Positions 25,950 to 34,573 of a stretch of 64,000 nucleotides of DNA are shown in pieces. The translations under genes were made by a program, and so were the position numbers. Position 1 is the stretch's first letter. The number at the start of each line of letters is the position of its first letter. The DNA is from Candidatus Scalindua sp. (lineage in GTDB: Bacteria; Planctomycetota; Brocadiia; Brocadiales; Scalinduaceae): contig JABHIW010000105.1 of assembly GCA_018670825.1 (NCBI GenBank), forward strand, positions 1 to 64,000. The letters are read 5' to 3'. The notes beneath the pieces are model-generated. The model made no database searches, had not been told where the DNA came from, and saw nothing but the letters and a program-made list of their open reading frames with translations.

Positions 25950-27509
25950 ATGAACTTGTTGTATAGAAAGTCGGATAGTAATTGGAAGTGGTTGAATCTA
26001 GTTTTTTTTCTTATAAGTGTATCATGTCTGGTTTATTTTAGTTCTAAGCTTCTGTTTGCCGGAGACCCAAGTGGCACAGTGGATTATGGCGCTGAAAACA
26101 GCATTGAGCGTCTTGGACACTCTATTAACTTTACTTGGACCCTTGTTGCCGCATTCCTGGTGTTTTCGATGCAAGGTGGGTTTGTATTGCTCGGCGGGTT
26201 CCTGCAATCCAAAAATATGCTTGGCTATATGGGACACTGTGTCGTAGACGGTTTTGTGGGTGCGCTTCTTTTCTGGGCGTGTGGTTTTGCGGTAATGTTT
26301 GGTGGCTCTGCGGCAGCACCAGGCTTGGAGTCTGGTAACTGGTTTATGGGGTGGAGTGGTTTTTTTCTTGCCGGTGGTAGTTATGATGTTCAAACTATCA
26401 TGCTCTGGCTCTTCCAGATGGTATTTTGTACCAAGGCAGTTACCATTATTGCGGGTGCCGTTGCAGAACGAATGAAGTTCGCACCATACGTGGTTTACAG
26501 TGTTTTTGTATGTGCCATAATCTATCCTGTATATGGACACTGGATGTGGGGTGGAGGCTGGTTAAGCAGCTTACCATATGGTGCAGGCTGTGTAGATTTT
26601 GCGGGATCAGGAGTTGTGCATACAGTGGGTGGAATGCTTGCCCTGACTGGCGCCTTTTTCCTCGGACCAAGAAAAAATAAATTTAACCCTGACGGATCAG
26701 CCAATGCAATACCCGGTCACAACCTTACACTGGTAGTCTTCGGGACCCTGCTTCTGGGGTTTGGATGGTTCGGATTTAATGCCGGTAGTACGCTTGGCGC
26801 AACAGACTTAAGAATTTCAGTCGTAGCGACTAACACATTTTTAGGAGCTGCCGGCGGTGCAGCCCTCGTAATCTTCGTATCGTGGATCGCTTTTGGATTC
26901 GTAGATATCGGCATGGCCTGTAACGGTGCACTTGGCGGATTAGTTGCCATTACCGGGCCTTGTGCCTACGTCCCACCATGGGCTGCCGTAACTATTGGTA
27001 TACTGGCTGGAGCAATAATGTGGGGTACAGTAATATTTGTTGAATCAAAACTGAAGATTGATGACCCTCTCGGTGCGGTTGCAGTACACGGTGCCAACGG
27101 TATATGGGGTATGCTCGCAATCGGAATTTTTGCAGATGGAACGTACGGAGGTGTAAGTGGTTGCATCACTGGTTCAATAGGACAACTTCAAGCTCAAGTC
27201 ATTGGCGCTGCTACTGCTATTGCCTGGGCTTTTGCCTGTGGAGCACTTTTGTTTGGTATTCTCAAATTAACCTTTGGTCTCCGTGTATCTGAACTGGTTG
27301 AATTCGAGGGTGTTGATATACATTTACACGGTTCACCATGTTATCCTGCCCAACATGAATTAACATCTCAAATAGGTTCAGTTGATGTCGAAGAGACGGT
27401 CCACAGAGATATGGCCATACTGGAAGAATCTATGGCAAAGGACGCAAGCAGGGAGCAGATTTATTCTGATAAACTTGGCAGATGGATCTATGCTAAACCA
27501 AAAAAGTAA
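25950..27509 (+). CDS. amt: ammonium transporter Amt 1
   Basis: A 519-residue Amt/Rh-family protein. The start ATG at 25950 is chosen because AAGGAGGGGG lies just upstream; an extension from 25917 lacks such a site. A signal-like first helix precedes 11 core helices. Pore features: GHWMWGGGWL, DFAGSGVVHTVGG (first twin His), GWFGFNAGSTL (Phe gate and Ser site) and VHGANGIWG (second twin His). It ends with about 60 extra hydrophilic residues after the GLRV region, more than usual, possibly for regulation. A P-II gene follows 85 bases downstream. Passes ammonium/ammonia into the cell. Confidence 0.93.
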   Translation: MNLLYRKSDSNWKWLNLVFFLISVSCLVYFSSKLLFAGDPSGTVDYGAENSIERLGHSINFTWTLVAAFLVFSMQGGFVLLGGFLQSKNMLGYMGHCVVDGFVGALLFWACGFAVMFGGSAAAPGLESGNWFMGWSGFFLAGGSYDVQTIMLWLFQMVFCTKAVTIIAGAVAERMKFAPYVVYSVFVCAIIYPVYGHWMWGGGWLSSLPYGAGCVDFAGSGVVHTVGGMLALTGAFFLGPRKNKFNPDGSANAIPGHNLTLVVFGTLLLGFGWFGFNAGSTLGATDLRISVVATNTFLGAAGGAALVIFVSWIAFGFVDIGMACNGALGGLVAITGPCAYVPPWAAVTIGILAGAIMWGTVIFVESKLKIDDPLGAVAVHGANGIWGMLAIGIFADGTYGGVSGCITGSIGQLQAQVIGAATAIAWAFACGALLFGILKLTFGLRVSELVEFEGVDIHLHGSPCYPAQHELTSQIGSVDVEETVHRDMAILEESMAKDASREQIYSDKLGRWIYAKPKK

Positions 27510-27594
27510 GATACGTCATACCGTATCAAACTTATGATTTTAATTTTTAAATAATTTTTTATGCAAATATTCTAGTTCGAAGGAGGAATACTTT

Positions 27595-27933
27595 ATGAAA
27601 AAGATAGAAGCAATAATTCGTCCCGAAAAGTTTGATATCATCAAGGATGCCCTTACAGAGAAGGGTTATGGCGGGATGTCAGTAGCAGAAATGAAGGGAC
27701 ATGGTAACCAGAAAGGAGTCAGCGAAGTCTGGAGAGGAAAGAGATACCGGGTAGATCTGCTGCCAAAGATAAAGATTGAGCTTGTTGTTGCAGATGAGGC
27801 ATTAGATCAGGTAGTCCAGACTATTATTGACGAATCACAGACAGGAAGTATTGGAGACGGAAAGATATTTGTTTCTGAGATCACAAACGTGTACAGAATT
27901 CGTACCGGTGAACAGGGTGATACCGCAATTTAA
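27595..27933 (+). CDS. glnK: P-II nitrogen regulatory protein GlnK 1
   Basis: A 112-residue P-II trimer subunit. The T-loop reads GHGNQKGVSEVWRGKRYRVD, keeping Tyr51 (the uridylylation site in proteobacteria), with Trp at position 46 where Tyr is common. The B-loop [11 protein letters not shown] and C-terminal RIRTGE are intact, so ATP/ADP and 2-oxoglutarate binding is expected. P-II proteins of this type plug Amt pores when nitrogen is sufficient. A strong SD (GGAGG) lies upstream and a terminator at 27985 ends the unit, so amt 1-glnK 1 form an operon. Confidence 0.95.
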   Translation: MKKIEAIIRPEKFDIIKDALTEKGYGGMSVAEMKGHGNQKGVSEVWRGKRYRVDLLPKIKIELVVADEALDQVVQTIIDESQTGSIGDGKIFVSEITNVYRIRTGEQGDTAI

Positions 27934-27984
27934 GACAACTATTTTCAAACACAATTTTTTGGGTTTAATTGTCTTTTAATCCGG

Positions 27985-28044
27985 GGAGATCAGTGCTGTC
28001 TTGAGTCATGCAATATAATGATTAGAGGCCACTGATCTCCTTTT
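27985..28044 (+). terminator. intrinsic terminator after glnK 1
   Basis: A perfect 11-base stem, GGAGATCAGTG (27985-27995) with CACTGATCTCC (28030-28040), followed by TTTT. It lies 52 bases after the glnK 1 stop, with a rather long loop. It separates the amt 1-glnK 1 operon from amt 2, which must then use its own promoter in 28045-28202. Confidence 0.75.
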
Positions 28045-28202
28045 GAATTCACATTTTTACTTACCAAAACAATCCGTTAACATTTAGTTTGTTAATGCCT
28101 GAACAGATGACATTTTAAATAAGCATTTGACCTCTCCTGCCAGAACAGTGGCATTCATACAGTATAAGGGCGATGGAGCCTCATTATTGAGTTATATAAA
28201 TT

Positions 28203-29645
28203 TTGAATATGAATATGATACATAATAGGATAAAAACAGGTAGTATGTTAAATCGGATAACGCGATGGTACATAGTTGCACCTGTAATTACGTTCTGTCT
28301 TTTGCTTGCTGCATTTCACACAACTGCCGCCTCTGATATAGCTATAGCCAGTAATTATCCGGTCCACTCTGAAGAAATTAAAGACGTAGCGGAACTCAAG
28401 GTATCTATTGATCTAGCGTGGACATTATTGTGCGGATTCCTTGTCTTCAATATGCAGGCAGGATTTGCTTTTCTGGGTGCAGGTTTTCTTCAAAAGAAAA
28501 ATACTTTAAACTACCTGACAATGAGTTTTATGGATTTTTGTGTTGGAGGTTTAATCTTTTGGGTGTTTGGTTTCGCGCTCATGTTTGGAGGATCATATCT
28601 GGCATATGGACTCGATGCCGGAAACACGCTTGTCGGCTATAGTGGATTCTTTCTCTCTTTTAGCTCATTTGACTATTCAACGTCAAGTTTGTGGTTGTTT
28701 CAAATGATGTTTTCCGCTGCCGCCTGTACAATTGTAGCTGGAGCCGTAGCTGAACGAATTAAGTTCAATGCTCACGTAATTTGTAGTGCTGTACTGTGCG
28801 GACTCATATATCCTATATATGGTCATTGGGTTTGGGGAGGCGGTTGGCTTGCGAACCTTCCTTTCGGTTCCGGGATGAAGGATTTTGCAGGATCAGGTGT
28901 TGTCCATGGAGTTGGCGGCTTAATAGCCTTTGTAGGAGCATGGATGGTTGGCCCCAGATTTGGCAAGTATAACCCTGATGGCACGGCGAACATGTTTCAT
29001 GGCCATAATCTCTCTTTTGTCGTTTTAGGGACCCTGTTTCTACTGTTTGGATGGTTTGGGTTTAACGCAGGAAGCACATTAGGTTCAACCGATCTCAGGG
29101 TTTCAATAATTGCGGCAAACACTTTTCTTGCTGCATGTACTGGGGGAGTTGCACTTATGTACATTACGTACTACGATACAGGCAAATACGATATTGTTAT
29201 GACATGCAATGGCACTCTGGCTGGTTGTGTGGCTATAACAGCTTCAGGTGCCTATGTTTCACATTGGGCAGCCGTGGCTATCGGATTTATTGCTGTTATT
29301 ATTTTGAGAGAAAGCCTGCACTTTGTAGAAACGAAGCTGAGAATAGATGATCCGGTCGGGGCAATATCTGTCCACGGTGCAAATGGTCTATGGGGGTTAC
29401 TTTCTGTAGGTATTTTCGCTGATGGATCTTATCTCGGAGTTAAGGGATTAATTACTGGTTCAGGATGGCAACTGTTATCCCAGTTCATAGGTTGTATTGT
29501 CCTCATGATATGGGCATTAGGCATTGGTTTTATATTATTCTATGTTTTAAAGAAAACCATCGGACTCAGAGTACCGGTAAATGAAGAAAATACAGGTATT
29601 GATGTCTATGAACACGGAATTTCATGCTATCCTGGTTTTAATTAA
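28203..29645 (+). CDS. amt: ammonium transporter Amt 2
   Basis: A 480-residue Amt-family protein, close to Amt 1 in its motifs: GHWVWGGGWL, DFAGSGVVHGVGG, GWFGFNAGSTLGSTDLR and VHGANGLWGLLSVGIFADG. Both twin histidines and the aromatic gate are present. The N-terminal start is uncertain: TTG 28203, ATG 28209, 28215 or 28245 are all possible; the ATG at 28245 has a weak ACAGGT upstream and leads directly into the first hydrophobic helix. No P-II gene is adjacent; kinase 2 follows 127 bases downstream on the same strand. Confidence 0.92.
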   Translation: MNMNMIHNRIKTGSMLNRITRWYIVAPVITFCLLLAAFHTTAASDIAIASNYPVHSEEIKDVAELKVSIDLAWTLLCGFLVFNMQAGFAFLGAGFLQKKNTLNYLTMSFMDFCVGGLIFWVFGFALMFGGSYLAYGLDAGNTLVGYSGFFLSFSSFDYSTSSLWLFQMMFSAAACTIVAGAVAERIKFNAHVICSAVLCGLIYPIYGHWVWGGGWLANLPFGSGMKDFAGSGVVHGVGGLIAFVGAWMVGPRFGKYNPDGTANMFHGHNLSFVVLGTLFLLFGWFGFNAGSTLGSTDLRVSIIAANTFLAACTGGVALMYITYYDTGKYDIVMTCNGTLAGCVAITASGAYVSHWAAVAIGFIAVIILRESLHFVETKLRIDDPVGAISVHGANGLWGLLSVGIFADGSYLGVKGLITGSGWQLLSQFIGCIVLMIWALGIGFILFYVLKKTIGLRVPVNEENTGIDVYEHGISCYPGFN

Positions 29646-29772
29646 TTTCCAAGGACATATAAACAATCATAGAAGTTTTTTATAAATGTAGCATTAAAAG
29701 TAACCTGACAATCACAACTTTGTAAATCCGATCCAGAGAAATTAATGATCACGTCATTATGAAAGGAAACAA

Positions 29773-30588
29773 ATGTATAAAATAGGAAATTATGAATTTG
29801 AAAATTTCAAATATAGGCCAGGCCACAGAGCAAATTATGGTATTTTGGCTAAACCTGGAAATAATGAATGGGGAATGAAGTACTCTCCTACTTACAGTTA
29901 TGACCGAGAATATGAAGTATTGAAAAAATTTTCTCATTTACAGATTCCAAAACGATATGAAAAAGGTACCGGAAGAGGTGAATTGTATGAAGATGATAAA
30001 TTAGTGTTGAATGAGTATTATATTGTATTACAAAATTTTAAAGGTGAAGATCTGGTTGAGTACTATAAGCAAAAAGGTATACCCGATTCTAATGAAATAG
30101 GAAATGTAATCAAGTATATTGCAAGTGCTACTGAACCCTTACATTATCTCCATTCAAAAGGATATGTCCATGCCGACATTAAACCGGGCCATCTAATTCT
30201 TAACCCCGATACCGGAGAAATAGGTTTGATTGACTTAGAACTTGCTATAAAGACAGGTGAACTTATAAAAGGCTTGACCGTAGAATACGCTTCACCAGAA
30301 CAAAAACAGATGAATAATTTATTGAGAGATGTGACAGACGAAAAAGGTGAAAAGGCGGTTTTACAACAGGTAACAATTGATGGTAAAACTGATTTGTACA
30401 CCATGGGATTGATATTATTCGAAGTGCTAACTGGCAAAGTTCGAGCACAAACCAGCCAGCCCCCGATAGAAATCAACAATGCAGTCCCTCAAAAATTGAA
30501 TGAAATAACCCTGGGGCTACTGGAGGAAGATCCATCAAACAGGATATCTTCTACAGAAACATTAAAAAGCGAGCTCGCAAGTATATAA
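29773..30588 (+). CDS. atypical Ser/Thr protein kinase 2
   Basis: A 271-residue paralogue of the kinase at 23918, alignable end to end. The catalytic loop is HADIKPGHLILN (Asp135, Lys137, His140 for the usual Asn) and the DFG motif is DLE (154-156). Lys36 in GMKY matches Lys40 of the paralogue. The ASPEQ segment is followed by the same ~30-residue insert before DGKTDLYTMGLILFEVLTG. It is preceded by an AAAGGA ribosome site and closely followed by a terminator. Its placement directly after amt 2 suggests that the kinase acts on ammonium uptake or on a downstream nitrogen signal. Confidence 0.85.
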   Translation: MYKIGNYEFENFKYRPGHRANYGILAKPGNNEWGMKYSPTYSYDREYEVLKKFSHLQIPKRYEKGTGRGELYEDDKLVLNEYYIVLQNFKGEDLVEYYKQKGIPDSNEIGNVIKYIASATEPLHYLHSKGYVHADIKPGHLILNPDTGEIGLIDLELAIKTGELIKGLTVEYASPEQKQMNNLLRDVTDEKGEKAVLQQVTIDGKTDLYTMGLILFEVLTGKVRAQTSQPPIEINNAVPQKLNEITLGLLEEDPSNRISSTETLKSELASI

Positions 30589-30634
30589 TATACTGTTCTA
30601 TAAAAAAAGCGTATGAGGTGAAATAGTAAGAAGG

Positions 30635-30665
30635 CTATGATATGTAGCAATATCATAGTTTTTTT
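30635..30665 (+). terminator. intrinsic terminator after kinase 2
   Basis: CTATGATAT (30635-30643) pairs perfectly with ATATCATAG (30650-30658), followed by seven T. Flanking GTGAAAT/ATTTCAC sequences can extend the stem. It ends the amt 2-kinase 2 transcript 46 bases after the kinase stop. Confidence 0.85.
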
Positions 30666-30796
30666 ACTCATTTCACTTTGGCATATTGTTTCCTCAAATA
30701 GAGATATAACAGATTCAATGAAAGTCAAATCGCCTATGTCGGTATCTTTGTACACCAGGCACCCTACCGTCGTAATCTCTTTAATGCACACCAAAT

Positions 30797-31264
30797 ATGA
30801 TTCTTTCCAAACTCAATGCACTTATTAAGAAATTTGAAAATCTAGCTAAAGATCCTGAGAGCTTTTTTACAAATAAATATCAGAAAAATCGCAGACCAAA
30901 CGGTTTTCGTATCGAGCTTTATATCGCAAGAAAATGCAATTCTATTTGCAGCAAATATAAATGGATTAAATTCACAAATCTTAAAACAGTCGACATCGCT
31001 CCTGAACAAGGAAAAAGCAAAGTCCACACAACACGTTTATGGCCAAACAGGCAGCCTGAAAGAAAGTTCTGCCCATACTGTGAAAAAACGGTAGTTCCGA
31101 AGAGGCTTCATAAATTAGATATTGCAGATATTATAATTACATTACTTACCGCAGGGTTGTGGGCGATATTTCTTTTTGCAATGTATCTCTTTATTAGAAG
31201 ATGCCCCGTTTGCAATTACAATTTGAGAGGTTTCAAATATCTTTCTGATAAAAAAAAGCGCTGA
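30797..31264 (+). CDS. hypothetical zinc-ribbon membrane protein
   Basis: A 155-residue protein. A CPYC (in KFCPYCEKTVVPK) and a CPVC (in RRCPVCNYNL) flank one or two hydrophobic helices (about residues 106-132). The zinc ribbon is thus split around a membrane segment, with both cysteine pairs on the same side if there are two short helices. The N-terminal half is basic and contains further Cys. No signal peptide. It lies alone between kinase 2 and the convergent amt 3; the amt 3 terminator overlaps its final codons. Function unknown. Confidence 0.55.
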   Translation: MILSKLNALIKKFENLAKDPESFFTNKYQKNRRPNGFRIELYIARKCNSICSKYKWIKFTNLKTVDIAPEQGKSKVHTTRLWPNRQPERKFCPYCEKTVVPKRLHKLDIADIIITLLTAGLWAIFLFAMYLFIRRCPVCNYNLRGFKYLSDKKKR

Positions 31265-31287
31265 CTATTATAAAAATAGCCAGCGCT
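31251..31287 (-). terminator. intrinsic terminator of amt 3
   Basis: AGCGCTGACTATT (31257-31269) pairs with AATAGCCAGCGCT (31275-31287) with one mismatch. On the minus strand the stem is followed by seven T, so it terminates amt 3, whose stop is 78 bases upstream. It overlaps the last codons of the convergent zinc-ribbon gene. Confidence 0.85.
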
Positions 31288-31364
31288 CACAAAAATCTAT
31301 TGACCCCACCATATTCAACAATTCAAGGCAGACTCAACGGTTAACACAATTCTCAAAAACCTGC

Positions 31365-32696
31365 TTACTTCAAAGTACCTGTTGATTCGGTTTCTAAGTG
31401 ATAAGCAGCTTCTGCATGTAGCGACAGATCAAGACCTTTGTCCTCAGCTTCTTGAGTTGTTCTTAACCCCGTCGTATATTTAACTATAAAGCAAATTACT
31501 ATGGTAACAGCAAATGCATAAGCCCATGTTGCTAGAAACCCGACAACTTGCATTCCCAATTGGTGAAAACCTTCAGCACCCCATCCGATGAACACACCAT
31601 CAACACCATCAGGACCCATAACAAACTTAGTACAGTAAAGCCCCGTAGCAAATGCTCCTATGGTTCCACCGACGCCATGTACTCCAACAACATCTAATGC
31701 ATCATCATAACCAAAAGCTGCTTTCATTTTCACACAAGCAAAGTAGCAGCCTATACCTGCCATAATTCCCATCTGCACGGCACCGAGAGGTCCAACAAAG
31801 CCAGCTGCTGGTGTTATACAAACCAGACCGGCAATAGCACCGGAAGCCATACCAAGTAGGGTTGGTTTTCCACGATGAATCCATTCGCACACAATCCATG
31901 TGAATGCAGCAGAAGCAGCAGCTGTATTCGTTATCACCCATGCAAATGCCGCTCTACCATCAGCAGCCAACTCACTACCTGCATTAAAACCAAACCAACC
32001 AAACCAGAGTAAGCCAGCACCAAGCGCTATCATAGGAACATTGGCAGGAGGTCTTATATTTGCATTTTTACGCTTCCCAAGCATTAAACAGAGAGCGAGA
32101 GCTGCAGCAGCGGAGTTTATATGAACAACTGTTCCACCTGCAAAATCAAGAATACCCAAGTCAGCACACCAGCCACCACCCCAAACCCAATGGCAAACCG
32201 GATCGTAACAGGCTGTCGCCCAAAGAGGAATAAATACCATACATGCGCTAAACTTCATGCGTCCCTCAACAGCGCCTAATATGAGGCCTAATGTAATAAT
32301 GGCAAATGTCGCCTGGAACGCTATAAACGTATATTCAGACAACGTACCTGATAGTGAATCAGGAGTTATACCATGTAAACCCGCCATACCAAGTCCACCG
32401 ATAAAGTGTCCATAATCCGGGCCAAATGAAAGGGTATATCCCCAGAATACCCACTGAACACTGATTATGGCCATACACAAAAATATCATCATAATCATGT
32501 TATTTATGTTTTTAACAGAACACATTCCACCATAAAAGAATGCCAGACCGGGTGACATGAGGAGCACCAGGGCTGAACAGGTAAGAATCCAGGCATTATC
32601 ACCAGTATCAAGGGTGGCATCATCTGCCCATCCCGTCTGGGATGCCACCACCATAAAGACCATCATCAATATAGAAATATAACTAAACTTTCTCAT
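31365..32696 (-). CDS. amtB: ammonium transporter Amt 3 (canonical AmtB type)
   Basis: A 443-residue transporter with a cleavable-type signal sequence (ends near GWADD) and 11 helices. It is closer to E. coli AmtB than the other three in the window: FYGGM, HWVWGGGW, LDFAGGTVVHIN (first His), WFGFNAGSELA, and VGVHGVGGTIG (second His). The C-terminal GLRTTQEAEDKGLDLSLHAE is the conserved cytoplasmic tail used for inter-subunit signalling and P-II contact. An AAGGAGG site precedes the ATG. It is the second gene of a glnK-amtB operon (98-base gap). Confidence 0.95.
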   Translation of the reverse strand: MRKFSYISILMMVFMVVASQTGWADDATLDTGDNAWILTCSALVLLMSPGLAFFYGGMCSVKNINNMIMMIFLCMAIISVQWVFWGYTLSFGPDYGHFIGGLGMAGLHGITPDSLSGTLSEYTFIAFQATFAIITLGLILGAVEGRMKFSACMVFIPLWATACYDPVCHWVWGGGWCADLGILDFAGGTVVHINSAAAALALCLMLGKRKNANIRPPANVPMIALGAGLLWFGWFGFNAGSELAADGRAAFAWVITNTAAASAAFTWIVCEWIHRGKPTLLGMASGAIAGLVCITPAAGFVGPLGAVQMGIMAGIGCYFACVKMKAAFGYDDALDVVGVHGVGGTIGAFATGLYCTKFVMGPDGVDGVFIGWGAEGFHQLGMQVVGFLATWAYAFAVTIVICFIVKYTTGLRTTQEAEDKGLDLSLHAEAAYHLETESTGTLK

Positions 32697-32794
32697 TCGC
32701 GTAACCTCCTTTTGCTAACAATTATTTTTAGTTTAAACTAAATACGTTAACAATTAATTCGCATTACAAAAAAATTTCTTATGAAATAAAATCA

Positions 32795-33145
<351 letters not shown>

Positions 33146-33373
33146 CTATTAAAGCACTAAATAATAAAAATTTTACGTTTAATACAAACTACCGGCTTAA
33201 AGCTCCCCCTTTCTTTCAGCCAACAAGGTTCACCTCTTCTCTTAATACTTGAAACTCGCCCAGATAACAGGTCCAGAGATTGGCGACACTGTCGGGCATC
33301 CAAAATTATGAAATTTGTACTTTGCCTGAGCATAGTCAAATCTCTCCGTCATTCTGTCATTAAAAAAAAGCAA

Positions 33374-33418
33374 CAAAAAACCGCGTTGCCACAGCTGAGC
33401 TATAACAACACGGTTTTT
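33374..33418 (-). terminator. strong stem-loop terminator
   Basis: AAAAACCGCGTTG (33376-33388) pairs with CAACACGGTTTTT (33406-33418) with one mismatch. On the minus strand the stem runs into T-rich sequence (the complement of 33362-33380). It terminates the small ORF at 33400-33786, whose stop codon lies in the loop. Confidence 0.8.
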
Positions 33419-33786
33419 CGATATGAGTTTCTTGATAAAAAAACGAATTCTACCTGCTTTTTCTGAGAAAAAGACAGCTTAGAAATATATTCTTTACTCT
33501 CCATAAAAAAAGCAATTGCTATATAAACAGAATTCGTTCTTTTACTAAATTTTCTCTGAATACTATTTCCAAAACGAGATAAGCTGTTTAGGAAAAAAGA
33601 TAATACTGGACAAAGAAAATAATTAACATAAATCATCAATAGTAAATAAAAGTCCCTGGCAGCCCTGGTATTATCGTTCAACAACAAACTATTGTACCCT
33701 GCTATGAACAAAACATTCTTACCTTCTGAAGGGTTCGATATCGATGATGATGTTACATTTGTAAACGCTTCCATCTGAATAGCCAT
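33400..33786 (-). CDS. possible small protein, hypothetical
   Basis: A 128-residue frame on the minus strand with a hydrophobic stretch (DFYLLLMIYVNYFLCPVLSF) and a basic C-terminal part (QRKFSKRTNSVY). No family is recognised and no ribosome site is clear. The argument that it is expressed is positional: its stop (33400-33402) lies exactly in the loop of a strong minus-strand terminator. It may equally be the remnant of a longer gene. The region 33787-34518 upstream is AT-rich with nothing else recognised. Confidence 0.35.
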   Translation of the reverse strand: MAIQMEAFTNVTSSSISNPSEGKNVLFIAGYNSLLLNDNTRAARDFYLLLMIYVNYFLCPVLSFFLNSLSRFGNSIQRKFSKRTNSVYIAIAFFMESKEYISKLSFSQKKQVEFVFLSRNSYRKTVLL

Positions 33787-34518
33787 ATTATATTTATAGA
33801 AAATAATGATTTTAAATAAACGACACCGTTACTAAAATCTAAATCAACAACAGGAAATCTTTAAACCTAATGATATCGCAATACACATACCAAAAAATAT
33901 ATTGAAAACAAGAAACAGCATAAGACAAATGATAACAATAGCTTATAAATATTTTTGTACCATTTACGCCAGTTGCTCGACTGCAATGTTATGGCTTATA
34001 TATGCCATCAGCAAAACAGCCACACCTATTACTAAGCTATAATTGCACTTACGACTGGCTGTCGAAATCATGAAGAAACGCAGAATTATTTGCGATATCA
34101 CTGTTATTTAACGCCATAACAATATATAAAGCTTATTTTGTGGGAAGTGGTACAATTTTCCACAGTATTATTTAGCCTGATAAAGTAATAATATTTCTTT
34201 ATGTACAATAACTCAAATTATTATGAAGCGGCTAACGTACTTAGGTATGTAAGTGGGTATGTATTTGTATCTAAAACCAAAACATTAACTATACTGAATG
34301 ACTCTTGATCAGAAAATGTATGGCCTGTTTTCCAAACTGACTTAAATATGCAACTCTCTCAGAAGCCGGCCTTACCGTTTATATCTCACCTGACGCGTGT
34401 TATCATCTTTCTGCTAAATTCATTTACAATAAACGATAACGTGTTAGCAGTTATCGCTCAAATCAGGTCTTAATAAAGAATCAAGACATTAATTACTTCA
34501 ATCGGACAACGGTAATAA

Positions 34519-34547
34519 TAGCCCCCCGCCTGTGTGGCGGGTGGCTA
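34519..34547 (-). terminator. GC-rich hairpin downstream of amt 4
   Basis: TAGCCCCCCGCC (34519-34530) pairs with GGCGGGTGGCTA (34536-34547) with one mismatch around a TGTGT loop. It lies 27 bases after the amt 4 stop. On the minus strand only a weak T/A stretch (TTATTA) follows, so termination may be incomplete; a REP-like hairpin is an alternative. Confidence 0.55.
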
Positions 34548-34573
34548 TACGTAAGCATTCAATACATTACATT

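Noticed and set aside
26022-26540. Long minus-strand frame opposite amt 1
   Set aside because: It overlaps a clearly coding Amt gene on the other strand, has no ribosome site and reads as an antisense shadow with skewed composition.
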